From Alphaproteobacteria bacterium (GTDB lineage Bacteria > Pseudomonadota > Alphaproteobacteria > ATCC43930 > CGMCC-115725), in assembly GCA_030042035.1 (NCBI GenBank), contig JASIAN010000195.1:1-36861 (forward strand): a DNA stretch of 36,861 nt, given 5' to 3'. The stretch's first letter is position 1. Each line of letters starts with the position of its first letter. The translations under genes were made by a program, and so were the position numbers. Shown here piece by piece: positions 25,648 through 33,678 of the stretch. A model generated the notes under the pieces. That model was not told the DNA's origin and did not search any database. It was given only the letters and a program-made list of their open reading frames with translations.

Positions 25648-26847
25648 ATGAGCTTGCGGCTCCTATCGAGGCCGTCCGGCGGGCGGCAGGGATGCCGCGC
25701 GGCGGGCGTTGCAGTCGCGGTGGCGCTGCTGCTCGGGCTGGCGATCGCACCGGGGTGGGCGCAGCAGACGGCCGGCGACCGTTTCTCGGCAACGGTGCCG
25801 GTCGATGCCACCGCCGCGACCGTCGTCAAAGCGCGCGAGACGGCGCGCCTCGCCGGCCAGCGCCGCGCGCTCGATGCCGTCGTCCAGGGTCTCGGCGGGC
25901 CGGGGGCGCCGGCCAAGCTGCCGCAGCTCGGCGATCAGGCCATCACCGATCTCGTCGCCAGCTTCGCGGTGGCGAACGAGCGCATGTCGTCGGTGCGCTA
26001 TCAAGCCGACTATACGTTTCATTTCCGCCCGAATGCGATCCGCGACTTGTTGCAGGAGGCCGACATCGCGCTCGTTCCGGCGCCGACCCCTCCGATTGCG
26101 ACGGCCCCGCCACTGCCCGGCCCGACGCCGGGTAGCCTTTCCGTCGTCGTGCTGCCGGTTTGGCGGACAGGCACACAGACAGCCTTGTGGGAAGACCCCA
26201 ACCCGTGGCGTGACGCGTGGAACCAGCGGCCGACGGCGACCGGCCCGGTTCCGCTCGTGATCCCGCTCGGCGACGCCGGCGATGTCACGACGGTCGATGC
26301 CGCCCAGGCAGAAGCCGGAGACCTCCAGGCGCTTGCTGCCGACGCCCGGCGCAACGGCGCCGACGAGGCGCTCGTCGCGGTGGCCGCGCCGCAGGGGCCG
26401 GTCGACAAGCCGAGCGGCGTCGATGTGACGGTGCGCGCCTACCGCGCCGGCCAGCTTATCGCGAACCACGTCGAGAAGCTGACCGCGAACCCGGGCGAAA
26501 GCGAGGACGCGCTGCTGCGCCGCGCCGTCGCCGCAGTTGCCGCCGCCGTCGAGGGCGATTGGAGCGGGACCGCAACCGACGCGACCGGCCCGCCGGCAAG
26601 CCTGATCGCGGTGCTGCCGATCGGGAGCCTCGCCGATTGGCTGCATGAGCGCGCCCGCCTCGAGGCCGTGCCGCAGATCAGGAAGCTCGAACTGATCGCG
26701 TTGTCACGGCAGCAGGCGACGATCGAGATCGATTACGTCGGAAGCGTCGATCAGCTGAAAGCGGGATTGGCGCAGATCAGCTTCGGCCTTGTCGGCGGCG
26801 CCCCGCAGTGGCGGCTCGCCCGCAACGGCTCGGGCGCTGCGCCATAA
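25648..26847 (+). CDS. DUF2066-type exported/periplasmic protein
   Basis: 399 residues. It starts with an export signal: a basic n-region (MSLRLLSRPSGGRQGCRAAG), a long hydrophobic stretch and a likely cut near APGWAQ (34-39). The mature protein has the arrangement of DUF2066 proteins: an N-terminal RRALDAVVQGL and VRYQADYTFHF region, a proline-rich hinge (PAPTPPIATAPPLPGPTPGS) and a C-terminal half containing LIAVLPIGSLADWLHE. Function in the family is unknown. ATG 25648 has GAGG ten bases ahead. It is first in a forward set: DUF2066, PgsA-like, AI-2E and HdaA with gaps of 10 bases or overlaps, so all four probably share a transcript. Confidence 0.8.
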   Translation: MSLRLLSRPSGGRQGCRAAGVAVAVALLLGLAIAPGWAQQTAGDRFSATVPVDATAATVVKARETARLAGQRRALDAVVQGLGGPGAPAKLPQLGDQAITDLVASFAVANERMSSVRYQADYTFHFRPNAIRDLLQEADIALVPAPTPPIATAPPLPGPTPGSLSVVVLPVWRTGTQTALWEDPNPWRDAWNQRPTATGPVPLVIPLGDAGDVTTVDAAQAEAGDLQALAADARRNGADEALVAVAAPQGPVDKPSGVDVTVRAYRAGQLIANHVEKLTANPGESEDALLRRAVAAVAAAVEGDWSGTATDATGPPASLIAVLPIGSLADWLHERARLEAVPQIRKLELIALSRQQATIEIDYVGSVDQLKAGLAQISFGLVGGAPQWRLARNGSGAAP

Positions 26848-26857
26848 CGCGCGCGGC

Positions 26858-27484
26858 ATGGTGCCCGACACGACCTCAGAGGGAAAGATCGCATCGCCGC
26901 GCAGCGCGTGTCGGCACGTTCGGCGCCTGGAAATTCTACGCAATCTGCCGAACCTGATCACGCTGGCGCGGCTGGTGGCGGCGCCGGTGGTGCTGCGGCT
27001 CATTCTCCACCTGCGCTATGATGCCGCGTTCGCGGTGTTTGTCGCGGCCGGGTTCTCCGACGCACTCGACGGCTGGATCGCCAAACGGTGGCACTGCCGC
27101 ACCCCGCTCGGCGCGCTGCTCGACCCGGCCGCCGACAAGGCACTGATCGTCGTCGTTTACCTGAGCCTGTGGCACGACGGGCATCTTCCCGGTCTTCTGG
27201 TTTTTCTCGTGTTGTTGCGCGACTTCCTGATCGTGCTGGGCTACCTGGTGATCCAATTGAAGGGTGCGCAGCAGGGGGTGGGCCCGATTTTCATCAGCAA
27301 GGTCAACACGCTCGTCCAGCTGGCGCTGATCACGTTTGTGCTGGCGCGTCTCGCTCTCGGGATCGCGGCGGGGCCCATCACGACCATGCTGATCGACGCG
27401 GCGGGGCTGACCACGTTATGGTCCGGTTTCGCCTATCTCGCGCGCTGGGCCCGTGTGCTGGTGCGTTCGGAACCGGCGCTGTGA
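26858..27484 (+). CDS. CDP-alcohol phosphatidyltransferase (PgsA-like)
   Basis: 208 residues, several membrane helices. The CDP-alcohol signature is seen at SDALDGWIAKRWHCRTPLGA followed by LLDPAADK, holding the four metal-binding aspartates; the usual AR after DGxx is AK here, a conservative change. NLPNLITLARLVAAPVVLRL is the typical PgsA-like start. Members make phosphatidylglycerophosphate, cardiolipin or other phospholipids; which one is unclear, and PgsA is usually near uvrC instead. ATG 26858 is the first Met after the upstream stop, ten bases away; part of the first 30 residues may be untranslated. It overlaps the AI-2E start by a GTGA. Confidence 0.85.
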   Translation: MVPDTTSEGKIASPRSACRHVRRLEILRNLPNLITLARLVAAPVVLRLILHLRYDAAFAVFVAAGFSDALDGWIAKRWHCRTPLGALLDPAADKALIVVVYLSLWHDGHLPGLLVFLVLLRDFLIVLGYLVIQLKGAQQGVGPIFISKVNTLVQLALITFVLARLALGIAAGPITTMLIDAAGLTTLWSGFAYLARWARVLVRSEPAL

Positions 27485-28581
27485 GCCCGCGCACGTGGCG
27501 TCTCCTGTTCTGGCTTGGCCTGCTGTTGGGCGCGGTGCTGGCGCTCGGCCTGTTGCGCGGCATCCTGATGCCGTTCGCGACCGGTTTTGCGATCGCCTAT
27601 ATCCTGCAGCCCTCCGTGGCGCGGCTCGAGCGATGGGGCGTGCACCGCGGTCTCGCCAGCCTCGCGGTCTTGATCCTCTTCCTGTTCGGCCTTGCCGCCG
27701 TGCTGGTGATCCTGGTGCCGGTGATCCAGGGCCAGATCGTGCAGCTGATCGCCGGTGTGCCGGGGTTTGTGCAAACGGTGCAAAAGGACCTCGGTCACCT
27801 CATCCAGCTGCTGCAGCGGCACCTGCCGGCCGAAGAGGCCGGCAAGCTGCGCGATGTCGTCGGCGCCAAGATCGCCGAGGCGCTGACATGGCTAGCCGGC
27901 ATCGTGCAGAGCATGATCACCAGCAGCTTCGCGATCCTCAACATCATCTCGCTCGTTATCATCACACCGATCGTCACGTTCTTCCTGCTGCGCGATTGGG
28001 ATCGGATGGTCGCGGTCATCGATGCTAATCTGCCGCGGCAGTCGCTCGATACCGTGCGCGCGCAGGCGCGGCTGGTCAGCGACACGCTGGTCGGTTTCGT
28101 GCACGGCCAGGCGCTCGTCTGCGTGATCCTCGCGGTCTATTACGCGATCGCGCTGACCGCGGCCAGGCTGTCGGACGGGCTGGCGCTCGGCGTCTTGATC
28201 GGCGTCCTCGCGATCATCCCGATCCTCGGCGTCGCGACCGGCTTCGTGCTGGCGATCGCCTTTGCTGCGTCGCAATACGGCACGTGGAGCGAGATCATCA
28301 TCGTTGCCGGCATCTTTGCGTTCGGCCAGGCAATCGAAGCAAATTTTCTGACGCCGAAGCTGATCGGCGAACGCATCCATCTGCACCCTGTGTGGGTCAT
28401 CTTTGCGCTGTTTGCCGGCGGCACGCTGTTCGGCTTTGTCGGCGTTCTGGTTGCGGTGCCGGCGGCGGCGGTCATCGGCGTTCTCGCCCGGTTTGCATTG
28501 TCGCGCTATAAGAACAGCAGCCTCTATGATGCGCCGGCGGCGGACGGCGAGACGCCGGCCAATGTCACCCGGCTGCGATGA
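27481..28581 (+). CDS. AI-2E family transporter (UPF0118/PerM-type)
   Basis: 366 residues. About eight hydrophobic segments, with a central amphipathic part (VPGFVQTVQKDLGHLIQLLQ) and the family pattern near the C-terminus: PILGVATGFVLAIAFAA, GQAIEANFLTPKLIGERIHL and GVLVAVPAAAVIGVLARF. Members are inner-membrane permeases named for the AI-2 exporter TqsA; many act as Na+/H+ antiporters or have no known substrate. The start is GTG 27481, whose GTGA overlaps the PgsA-like stop; the ATGA at the end overlaps HdaA. Co-translation with HdaA is likely, but the biological link is unclear and the order is common in Rhodospirillales-like genomes. Confidence 0.92.
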   Translation: MSPRTWRLLFWLGLLLGAVLALGLLRGILMPFATGFAIAYILQPSVARLERWGVHRGLASLAVLILFLFGLAAVLVILVPVIQGQIVQLIAGVPGFVQTVQKDLGHLIQLLQRHLPAEEAGKLRDVVGAKIAEALTWLAGIVQSMITSSFAILNIISLVIITPIVTFFLLRDWDRMVAVIDANLPRQSLDTVRAQARLVSDTLVGFVHGQALVCVILAVYYAIALTAARLSDGLALGVLIGVLAIIPILGVATGFVLAIAFAASQYGTWSEIIIVAGIFAFGQAIEANFLTPKLIGERIHLHPVWVIFALFAGGTLFGFVGVLVAVPAAAVIGVLARFALSRYKNSSLYDAPAADGETPANVTRLR

Positions 28582-29249
28582 GGCAGTTGACGCTCGCGCT
28601 GCCGCACGACACCGCGCTCGGTCGCGCCGATTTCCTCGCCTCTGCTTGCAACGAGGCGGCGCTCGGCTGGATTGAGCGCTGGCCGCTTTGGCCGGCCTTC
28701 GCGCTGGTGCTGCACGGGCCGGCCGGCAGCGGCAAGAGCCATCTGGCCGGATTGTGGCAGGCCCGCGCCGGCGCGGCGCTTGTCGTGGGCGATGCGCTCG
28801 GCAAGCGCGATCCCGCCGAGCTGGCAGCCGAGCGCGCGGTCGCGATCGACGAGGCGGAAGCCGCGCCGGAACGCGCCTTGCTGCATCTTTATAATTGCTG
28901 CCGCGAGAGGGGCACGGGCCTGCTCATTGTCGCGCGGCGGCCACCGGCGGCATGGCCGATCGCGCTCCCCGACCTGGGATCGCGCCTGCGGGCGTCGCCG
29001 GCCGTCGCGATTGGCGCGCCCGACGACGCGCTACTCGCCGCGGTGCTGGTCAAGCATTTCGCCGACCGGCAGCTGCACCCGGCTCCGGAGATCATCGCGT
29101 TTCTCGTTCCGCGCATGGAGCGCTCGTTCGCCGCCGCCGCGGCGCTCGTCGACCGGATCGATGGCTTGTCGCTCGGCGTCAAGCGACCGGTCACCCTCCC
29201 CCTCGCACGTCGCGCCCTCGAACAGTCGGGGGACGACGCCCAGATGTGA
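28578..29249 (+). CDS. hdaA: HdaA-like DnaA-related regulatory ATPase
   Basis: 223 residues. The N-terminus MRQLTLALPH matches the clamp-binding motif of Hda/HdaA (QL-x-L-x-LP), through which it engages the DNA polymerase sliding clamp. A Walker A motif GPAGSGKS (47-54) and a Walker B-like AVAIDEAE follow; the DnaA DNA-binding domain is absent. HdaA stimulates ATP hydrolysis by DnaA after initiation (RIDA), preventing over-replication. It is convergent with purK ten bases downstream. ATG 28578 overlaps the AI-2E stop. The ATPase core is somewhat divergent, but the combined clamp motif and position behind AI-2E support the name. Confidence 0.85.
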   Translation: MRQLTLALPHDTALGRADFLASACNEAALGWIERWPLWPAFALVLHGPAGSGKSHLAGLWQARAGAALVVGDALGKRDPAELAAERAVAIDEAEAAPERALLHLYNCCRERGTGLLIVARRPPAAWPIALPDLGSRLRASPAVAIGAPDDALLAAVLVKHFADRQLHPAPEIIAFLVPRMERSFAAAAALVDRIDGLSLGVKRPVTLPLARRALEQSGDDAQM

Positions 29250-29259
29250 CGCCGCCCTT

Positions 29260-30342
29260 TCATCGCGTCGGGGCTTCGCGGCGCGGCAAGAGTCGGGTCA
29301 CATGGCCCATCTTGCGGCCCGGCCGCACCGCACTCTTGCCGTAGAGATGCAGCTTCGCGTTGGGCTCGTCGAGAACGGCGCGCCAGTTCGCCACCTCGCG
29401 ACCCAAGAGGTTTGTCATCACCGCGTCCGAATGGCGCTCGGGCGAGCCTAGCGGCAGGCCGCAGACCGCCCGCACCAGCTGCTCGAACTGGCTCGTTACG
29501 CAGGCGTCGATCGTCCAATGGCCGGAATTGTGCGGCCGCGGCGCCAGCTCGTTGACGAGGATTGCGCCCGCTGTCGTCACGAACATCTCGACCGCGAGCA
29601 CCCCGACGAGCCTGACTTCCTCGACGATGCGGCAGGCAATGGCAGTGGCTGCGTTGGCGAGGTCGGGCGTGATGCGTGCCGGCGCGATCGTCTGGTGCAG
29701 AATGTGATTCTTGTGCCTATTTTCGACCGGGACATAGCAGGCGAGCGCGCCGTCGGCGCCGCGCGCGACGATGACCGAAATCTCGCAGCGGAAATCGACG
29801 AATGCTTCGAGGATGCCGTGCGCCGCGCCCATGCGGCGCCAAGCCTCCTCGGCGCCGGTGTCGGCATCGAGCATGACCTGCCCCTTGCCGTCATAGCCGA
29901 GACGCACCGTCTTCAACACCGCTGGGCGGCCGAGCCCGCGGGCCGCTTCGGCGAGCTCATCAGGCCCGCCGACGGCGCGAAACTCGGTCGTCGCGATGCC
30001 GATGCCGCGCAGAAAATTCTTTTCACGCAGCCGGTCCTGCGCAATTTCCAGAATATCGGGGCGCGGCAATACCGGCCGCGTCGCCGCGACGCGCCGCAGC
30101 GCGGCGGCCGGCACATTTTCGAATTCGCAAGTCGCAACATCGACCGCCGCCGCAAACCGCGCGACCGCTGCCGCGTCGCCGAACGGCGCAACCGTCACCG
30201 CGGCGGCAACCTGCGCCGCCGGCGCATCGGCCTCGTTGGCGAAGACATGCGTCTTGTAACCGAAGCGCGCCGCCGCCATCGCCGTCATGCGGCCGAGCTG
30301 GCCACCGCCGAGAATGCCGATCGTACTGCCGGGCGGTAGCAT
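29260..30342 (-). CDS. purK: N5-carboxyaminoimidazole ribonucleotide synthase PurK
   Basis: 360 residues, ATP-grasp fold. The N-terminal lobe is GSTIGILGGGQLGRMTAMAA, the central ATP-grasp region KTVRLGYDGKGQVML, and the C-terminal part EMFVTTAGAILVNELAPRPHNSGHWTIDAC holds the metal-binding Glu and Asn. It converts AIR plus bicarbonate and ATP to N5-CAIR. ATG 30342 overlaps the stop of purE (ATGA), so the two are translationally coupled. The last residues (RREAPTR) are basic. It is convergent with hdaA. The protein shows no loss of catalytic signature. Confidence 0.96.
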   Translation of the reverse strand: MLPPGSTIGILGGGQLGRMTAMAAARFGYKTHVFANEADAPAAQVAAAVTVAPFGDAAAVARFAAAVDVATCEFENVPAAALRRVAATRPVLPRPDILEIAQDRLREKNFLRGIGIATTEFRAVGGPDELAEAARGLGRPAVLKTVRLGYDGKGQVMLDADTGAEEAWRRMGAAHGILEAFVDFRCEISVIVARGADGALACYVPVENRHKNHILHQTIAPARITPDLANAATAIACRIVEEVRLVGVLAVEMFVTTAGAILVNELAPRPHNSGHWTIDACVTSQFEQLVRAVCGLPLGSPERHSDAVMTNLLGREVANWRAVLDEPNAKLHLYGKSAVRPGRKMGHVTRLLPRREAPTR

Positions 30343-30836
30343 CAGGCGCCGTCCGGCCGCTCGCCGACGGCGTCAGTTTGTGCCCGGCGCCATGCCGCAA
30401 GCGCCGCGGCGGCGGCCGGATCGGCAAGTCCGAGAATCGCCGCAGCGAAGAGCGCGGCATTGACCGCCCCCGCCTGGCCGATCGCAAATGTTGCAACCGG
30501 CACCCCGGCCGGCATCTGGACCATCGACAACAGGCTGTCGACCCCCTTCAGCGTGCGGCTCTCGATCGGCACGCCGAGCACCGGCAGCGGGGTCAGCGCC
30601 GCGGTCATGCCCGGCAGATGCGCCGCGCCGCCCGCACCGGCGATGATCGCCTTCAAACCGCGCGCCTCGGCGCTCTTGGCATAGGCATAGAGCCGCTCTG
30701 GCGTGCGATGGGCCGAGATGATACGCCGCTCGTGGGCGATGCCGAGCCGGTCGAGGGTTTCGGCGGAGTGCCGCATCGTCTCCCAATCGGACCGGCTGCC
30801 CATGATGATGCCGATTGCGGCGGCCTCGTCGCTCAT
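30342..30836 (-). CDS. purE: N5-carboxyaminoimidazole ribonucleotide mutase PurE
   Basis: 164 residues, the typical class I Pur[15 protein letters not shown] and the catalytic His43 in SAHRTPER, plus [11 protein letters not shown] and [16 protein letters not shown] are all present. It moves the carboxyl of N5-CAIR to carbon 4, giving CAIR, as the partner of PurK. ATG 30836 is preceded by GAGGAG with good spacing; an upstream extension would add an atypical 54-residue lead. The operon promoter is probably at 30882-30909, giving a leader of about 40 bases. purE is first in the purE-purK operon. Confidence 0.97.
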   Translation of the reverse strand: MSDEAAAIGIIMGSRSDWETMRHSAETLDRLGIAHERRIISAHRTPERLYAYAKSAEARGLKAIIAGAGGAAHLPGMTAALTPLPVLGVPIESRTLKGVDSLLSMVQMPAGVPVATFAIGQAGAVNAALFAAAILGLADPAAAAALAAWRRAQTDAVGERPDGA

Positions 30837-30881
30837 GACGCTCCTCGGATCACGGTCGGCGCGCGGCCACCATCCGGGGCG

Positions 30882-30909
30882 ATTATAGGGAGGGTCAGCG
30901 CCCTCACAA
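30882..30909 (-). promoter_or_regulatory. Candidate purEK promoter
   Basis: Reading the reverse strand, TTGTGA (30909-30904) is followed after 16 bases by a perfect TATAAT (30887-30882), about 46 bases before the purE ATG. This fits sigma-70-type spacing and suits the alphaproteobacterial CTTG-start -35 habit. A second CTATAATCG occurs exactly 100 bases upstream but has no usable -35. Confidence 0.5.
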
Positions 30910-30960
30910 GCAGGCACCCGGCACGCCGCCATTGGCCCGTGGAAACCGTGAATTCGCTTC

Positions 30961-30984
30961 AAAAAAAATCGGCTTCCGCCGATT
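30961..30984 (-). terminator. Intrinsic-terminator-like hairpin on reverse strand
   Basis: On the reverse strand AATCGGC-GGAA-GCCGATT forms a perfect seven-base-pair stem with a tetraloop, followed directly by TTTTTT (30966-30961). It lies upstream of the purEK promoter and would stop reverse-strand transcripts coming through the GGDEF region, such as read-through from ydcH, before they reach purE. No gene ends just ahead of it, which is unusual. Confidence 0.55.
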
Positions 30985-31007
30985 ATAGGCAGAGACAAAT
31001 TTAACGA

Positions 31008-31739
31008 ATGAGGACAGGTCCGATCATGCCGAGGCGCGCGTCAAAGCCGGCGGATGGCGTCGCCGAGCGGGTGCGGCGGCATCGCGCCGGAGCGGCCGGT
31101 GCAACCGATTCGGACATCCTCGCCGACACCTCAGGCGTCACCGCCGCTTCACCCCCCACGGCGTTGCGCGAGCTGATCGACCGCCTCGCAGCGGAGCGCG
31201 ACCGCTTGCGCGAAGAGCTGGCGCGGGCACGCAGCCGCATTGCCTCGTTGGAGCGGCTGGCCGACGAGGACGCATTGACGCCGGTCGCGAACCGCCGCGC
31301 CTTCGTGCGCCAGCTGACACGCATGATCGGCTTCAGCCATCGCTACGGCGTGCCGGCAAGCGTCGTCTATTTCGATGTCAACAACATGAAGCACATCAAC
31401 GACGTGTACGGCCATCCGGCGGGCGACGCGGCGCTCCGCCGCATCGCGATGGTGCTGCGCGACAACATCCGCTCGAGCGACATTGTCGGCCGGCTCGGCG
31501 GCGACGAGTTCGGCGTCATCCTCGCGCAGACCGATCACGCCCAGGCACAGGCCAAGGCCGCCGCGCTCGCCGCAGCGATCGCCGCGCAGCCGTTGCAATG
31601 GTGCGGGGAGCCGATTCCGCTGTCGGCAGCCTACGGCGTCTACGCGTTTTCCGGCGGTGACAGCCCGCAGCAGGCGATCGAAGCCGCAGACCGCCAGATG
31701 TACGAGCAGAAACGAACCGCGCCGACCAACCGCGCATAA
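31008..31739 (+). CDS. GGDEF-domain diguanylate cyclase
   Basis: 243 residues. The C-terminal ~160 residues are a GGDEF domain: [16 protein letters not shown] at its start, then [22 protein letters not shown], and the active motif GGDEF at 164-168. An RxxD inhibitory site (Arg155 to Asp158) lies exactly five residues before it, so it should make c-di-GMP and be subject to product inhibition. The N-terminal part has no signal or membrane segment; residues about 52-90 look like a charged coiled coil ([19 protein letters not shown]) that could dimerise it. ATG 31008 is used; ATG 31026 is also possible, and neither has a strong ribosome site. No sensory domain is visible. Confidence 0.9.
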   Translation: MRTGPIMPRRASKPADGVAERVRRHRAGAAGATDSDILADTSGVTAASPPTALRELIDRLAAERDRLREELARARSRIASLERLADEDALTPVANRRAFVRQLTRMIGFSHRYGVPASVVYFDVNNMKHINDVYGHPAGDAALRRIAMVLRDNIRSSDIVGRLGGDEFGVILAQTDHAQAQAKAAALAAAIAAQPLQWCGEPIPLSAAYGVYAFSGGDSPQQAIEAADRQMYEQKRTAPTNRA

Positions 31740-31805
31740 TGAACGGCGCATGCCATCATCAGACCGCTGAGGTTGGGCGGCGAGCGACTGCGCCGAGCAG
31801 CCCCC

Positions 31806-32009
31806 TCACGCGATGATATCGGGCAGCAATTCGCTTTCGATCTTTGAGATTTGGTCCTTCAGCAGCAGCTTGCGCTTTTTCAAGCGCTGCAGCTGCAGCT
31901 GGTCGAACGGCGCCCGCTCGGCAATGCGGGCGATGACATCGTCAAGGTCGCGATGCTCGATCTTGAGCGCGGCGAGCTTCGCTTTCAGCGTTTCGACGTC
32001 GAGGTCCAT
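31806..32009 (-). CDS. YdcH family (DUF465) small protein
   Basis: 67 residues, mostly two helices: LDVETLKAKLAALKIEHRDLDDVIARIAE and then the pattern DQLQLQRLKKRKLLLKDQI that defines the DUF465/YdcH family. These small, highly charged helical-hairpin proteins are common in Proteobacteria; the role is unknown. The ATG at 32009 gives the typical length; an upstream extension would add an atypical Arg-rich lead and is rejected. It is divergent from the TIGR02444 gene with a 107-base spacer in which CTATAT (reverse strand, 32085-32080) and TATGAT (forward, 32076-32081) could be -10 elements. Confidence 0.85.
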   Translation of the reverse strand: MDLDVETLKAKLAALKIEHRDLDDVIARIAERAPFDQLQLQRLKKRKLLLKDQISKIESELLPDIIA

Positions 32010-32116
32010 CGCGTCAATCGGCGCAACATCGTCGGCAGGGCGTGCCGACAGGGTAAACTCTGACGATTCGGCTCTTATGATATAGCACAATCGACGATGC
32101 TTGCATCGGGGAGTCG

Positions 32117-32644
32117 ATGGCGGACGACGCAAAAGTCGCGAGCGCGGCGGCGGGTGCCGCATTCTGGCGGTTTTCGCTGGCGCTGTACGCCAGGCCCGGC
32201 GTCGCGCCTGCTTTGCTGATGTTGCAGGATCGCGCCGGCCGCGATGTCAACCTCATTCTTTATGCGTTGTGGCTCGGCGCCGGGTGCGGCCGCCCGCTCG
32301 ACCGCACCGCGCTGGGCCGCGCCGAGGCAGCCGTCGCGCCGCTCGCGGGCATCGTTGCGGAGCTGCGCGGGCTACGACGACGGCGGCTGCCCGCGGCGCC
32401 GGATCCGCTGCTGCAGGCGTTGCAGAAGCGGATTGCCGCGCTCGAACTCGCCGGCGAGCGCGGCGCGCAAGAATGCTTGGCGACAAGCGATGCAGCCGCG
32501 CCGGCGGGAGTCCGTGAGACAAACGATCGGCTGGCGTTGGCGGCGGCCAATCTCGATCTGTATCTCGGCGGCGAAGCCGGATCGCCGGAGGCCGCCGTGT
32601 TGCGCGCCGCGCTCGCCGGCTTGATGCGCCAATCCGAAAATTGA
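32117..32644 (+). CDS. TIGR02444 (DUF2390) family protein
   Basis: 175 residues. The family signature AAFWRFSLALYARPGVAPAL followed by LQDRAGRDVNLILYALWLG is present at 14-54. The middle has an Arg-rich helix (LRGLRRRRLP) and the rest is alanine-rich and helical, including LALAAANLDLYLGG near the end. The function is unknown. GGGGAG lies just before ATG 32117. It is convergent with murQ with only two bases between the stops. It is probably cytoplasmic, since no signal or membrane segment is seen. Confidence 0.85.
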   Translation: MADDAKVASAAAGAAFWRFSLALYARPGVAPALLMLQDRAGRDVNLILYALWLGAGCGRPLDRTALGRAEAAVAPLAGIVAELRGLRRRRLPAAPDPLLQALQKRIAALELAGERGAQECLATSDAAAPAGVRETNDRLALAAANLDLYLGGEAGSPEAAVLRAALAGLMRQSEN

Positions 32645-32646
32645 GA

Positions 32647-33555
32647 CTATTCCCACCGGCCGGCCTTGGGCGCAGCTGCGAGAGCCACCCTGGCCACGCG
32701 CAGATCGCCGCCCGAGCGGTCGAGGGCGCGGCGCGCTTCATCCACCGCAAAGCCTTCCAGCAGCAACAGGGCCACTTTGACGCTGCCCTCCGCGTCACGC
32801 AGCGCCTCGCTCACCCGCTCACGCCCATGCCCGGTCAGCTGCGCGAGCATTGCCTCGCTGCGCCGCACGAGCTTCGCATTGGTGGCCTGCACATCGACCA
32901 TCAAGCCTTCATAGACTCGCCCGAGCCGGATCATGACGAGCGACGATAGCAGCGTCAGCGCGACGCGCTGCGCGGTGCCGGCCTTCATGCGGGTCGAGCC
33001 TGCGATCGGTTCGGCGCCGGTATCAAGAAAGACCGAACGGTCGGCCTCGTCCAGGATCGGTGTCTTCGGGTTGTTGGCGATGCCGACCGTCAGCGCGCCA
33101 CGCGCCTTTGCGCCGCGCAGGCAGGCGACAGTGAACGGCGTCGTGCCGCTGGCGGCAACGGCAATCAGCGCGTCGTGTGCATCGACGGCATGGCACCGCA
33201 GCTGCAGTGCCGCGTGCCCGACCTCGTCCTCGGCACCCTCGACGGCGCGCACCAGCGCATCGCGCCCCCCTGCCATCAACAGGACGAGTCGGTCGGCCGG
33301 CCACCCGAAGGTCGGCATCAGTTCGGCGCCGTCCTGTACCGCGAGCCGACCCGATGTGCCAGCTCCGGCGTAGACGAGTCGGCCGCCGCCGCGCAGCCGT
33401 TCCTCGACCGCCAGCGCCGCCTGCTCCAGCGCCGGCCGCGCCGCATAGACCGCCGCGACCGCGGCGAATTGCCCGTCCAGCATTGCATCGAGGATGTCGG
33501 CGGCGCTCCACCGGTCGATCGCGGCATAGCGCGGGCTGTGACGTTCAGTTTCCAT
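32647..33555 (-). CDS. murQ: N-acetylmuramic acid 6-phosphate etherase MurQ
   Basis: 302 residues, SIS-fold lyase. Cleaves the lactyl ether of MurNAc-6-phosphate, yielding GlcNAc-6-phosphate, in cell-wall recycling. GAGTSGRLAVQDGAELMPTF (64-83) is the signature, with catalytic Glu78 and Glu109 at the same 31-residue separation as in E. coli MurQ. GSTRMKAGTAQRVALTLLSS and the C-terminal DEARRALDRSGGDLRVA are also family-typical. The start 33555 was chosen because METERHSPRYAAIDRW matches the family N-terminus; ATG 33573 is a possible alternative. It is divergent from nagA, which acts on the MurQ product, and the two share a dyad-containing spacer. Confidence 0.95.
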   Translation of the reverse strand: METERHSPRYAAIDRWSAADILDAMLDGQFAAVAAVYAARPALEQAALAVEERLRGGGRLVYAGAGTSGRLAVQDGAELMPTFGWPADRLVLLMAGGRDALVRAVEGAEDEVGHAALQLRCHAVDAHDALIAVAASGTTPFTVACLRGAKARGALTVGIANNPKTPILDEADRSVFLDTGAEPIAGSTRMKAGTAQRVALTLLSSLVMIRLGRVYEGLMVDVQATNAKLVRRSEAMLAQLTGHGRERVSEALRDAEGSVKVALLLLEGFAVDEARRALDRSGGDLRVARVALAAAPKAGRWE

Positions 33556-33598
33556 AGCGGGCTCTGCACGCATAACGCATCAAATGGACGCTGGTTCT

Positions 33599-33628
33599 GT
33601 GCGATGCTGCCGCAAGGCGGCATCGCAC
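33599..33628. promoter_or_regulatory. 30-base dyad between murQ and nagA
   Basis: GTGCGATGCTGCC and GGCGGCATCGCAC face each other across a GCAA tetraloop: twelve Watson-Crick pairs and one T-G wobble, with no gap. It lies in the 123-base spacer of two divergent genes acting in series. It could be the operator of a shared regulator (MurR or NagC type), or an mRNA stem-loop in the nagA leader. Confidence 0.45.
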
Positions 33629-33678
33629 GACGTGGGCGGCGCCGTCGCTGCAGGATGGGCGGACTTGGTGAACTCTCG

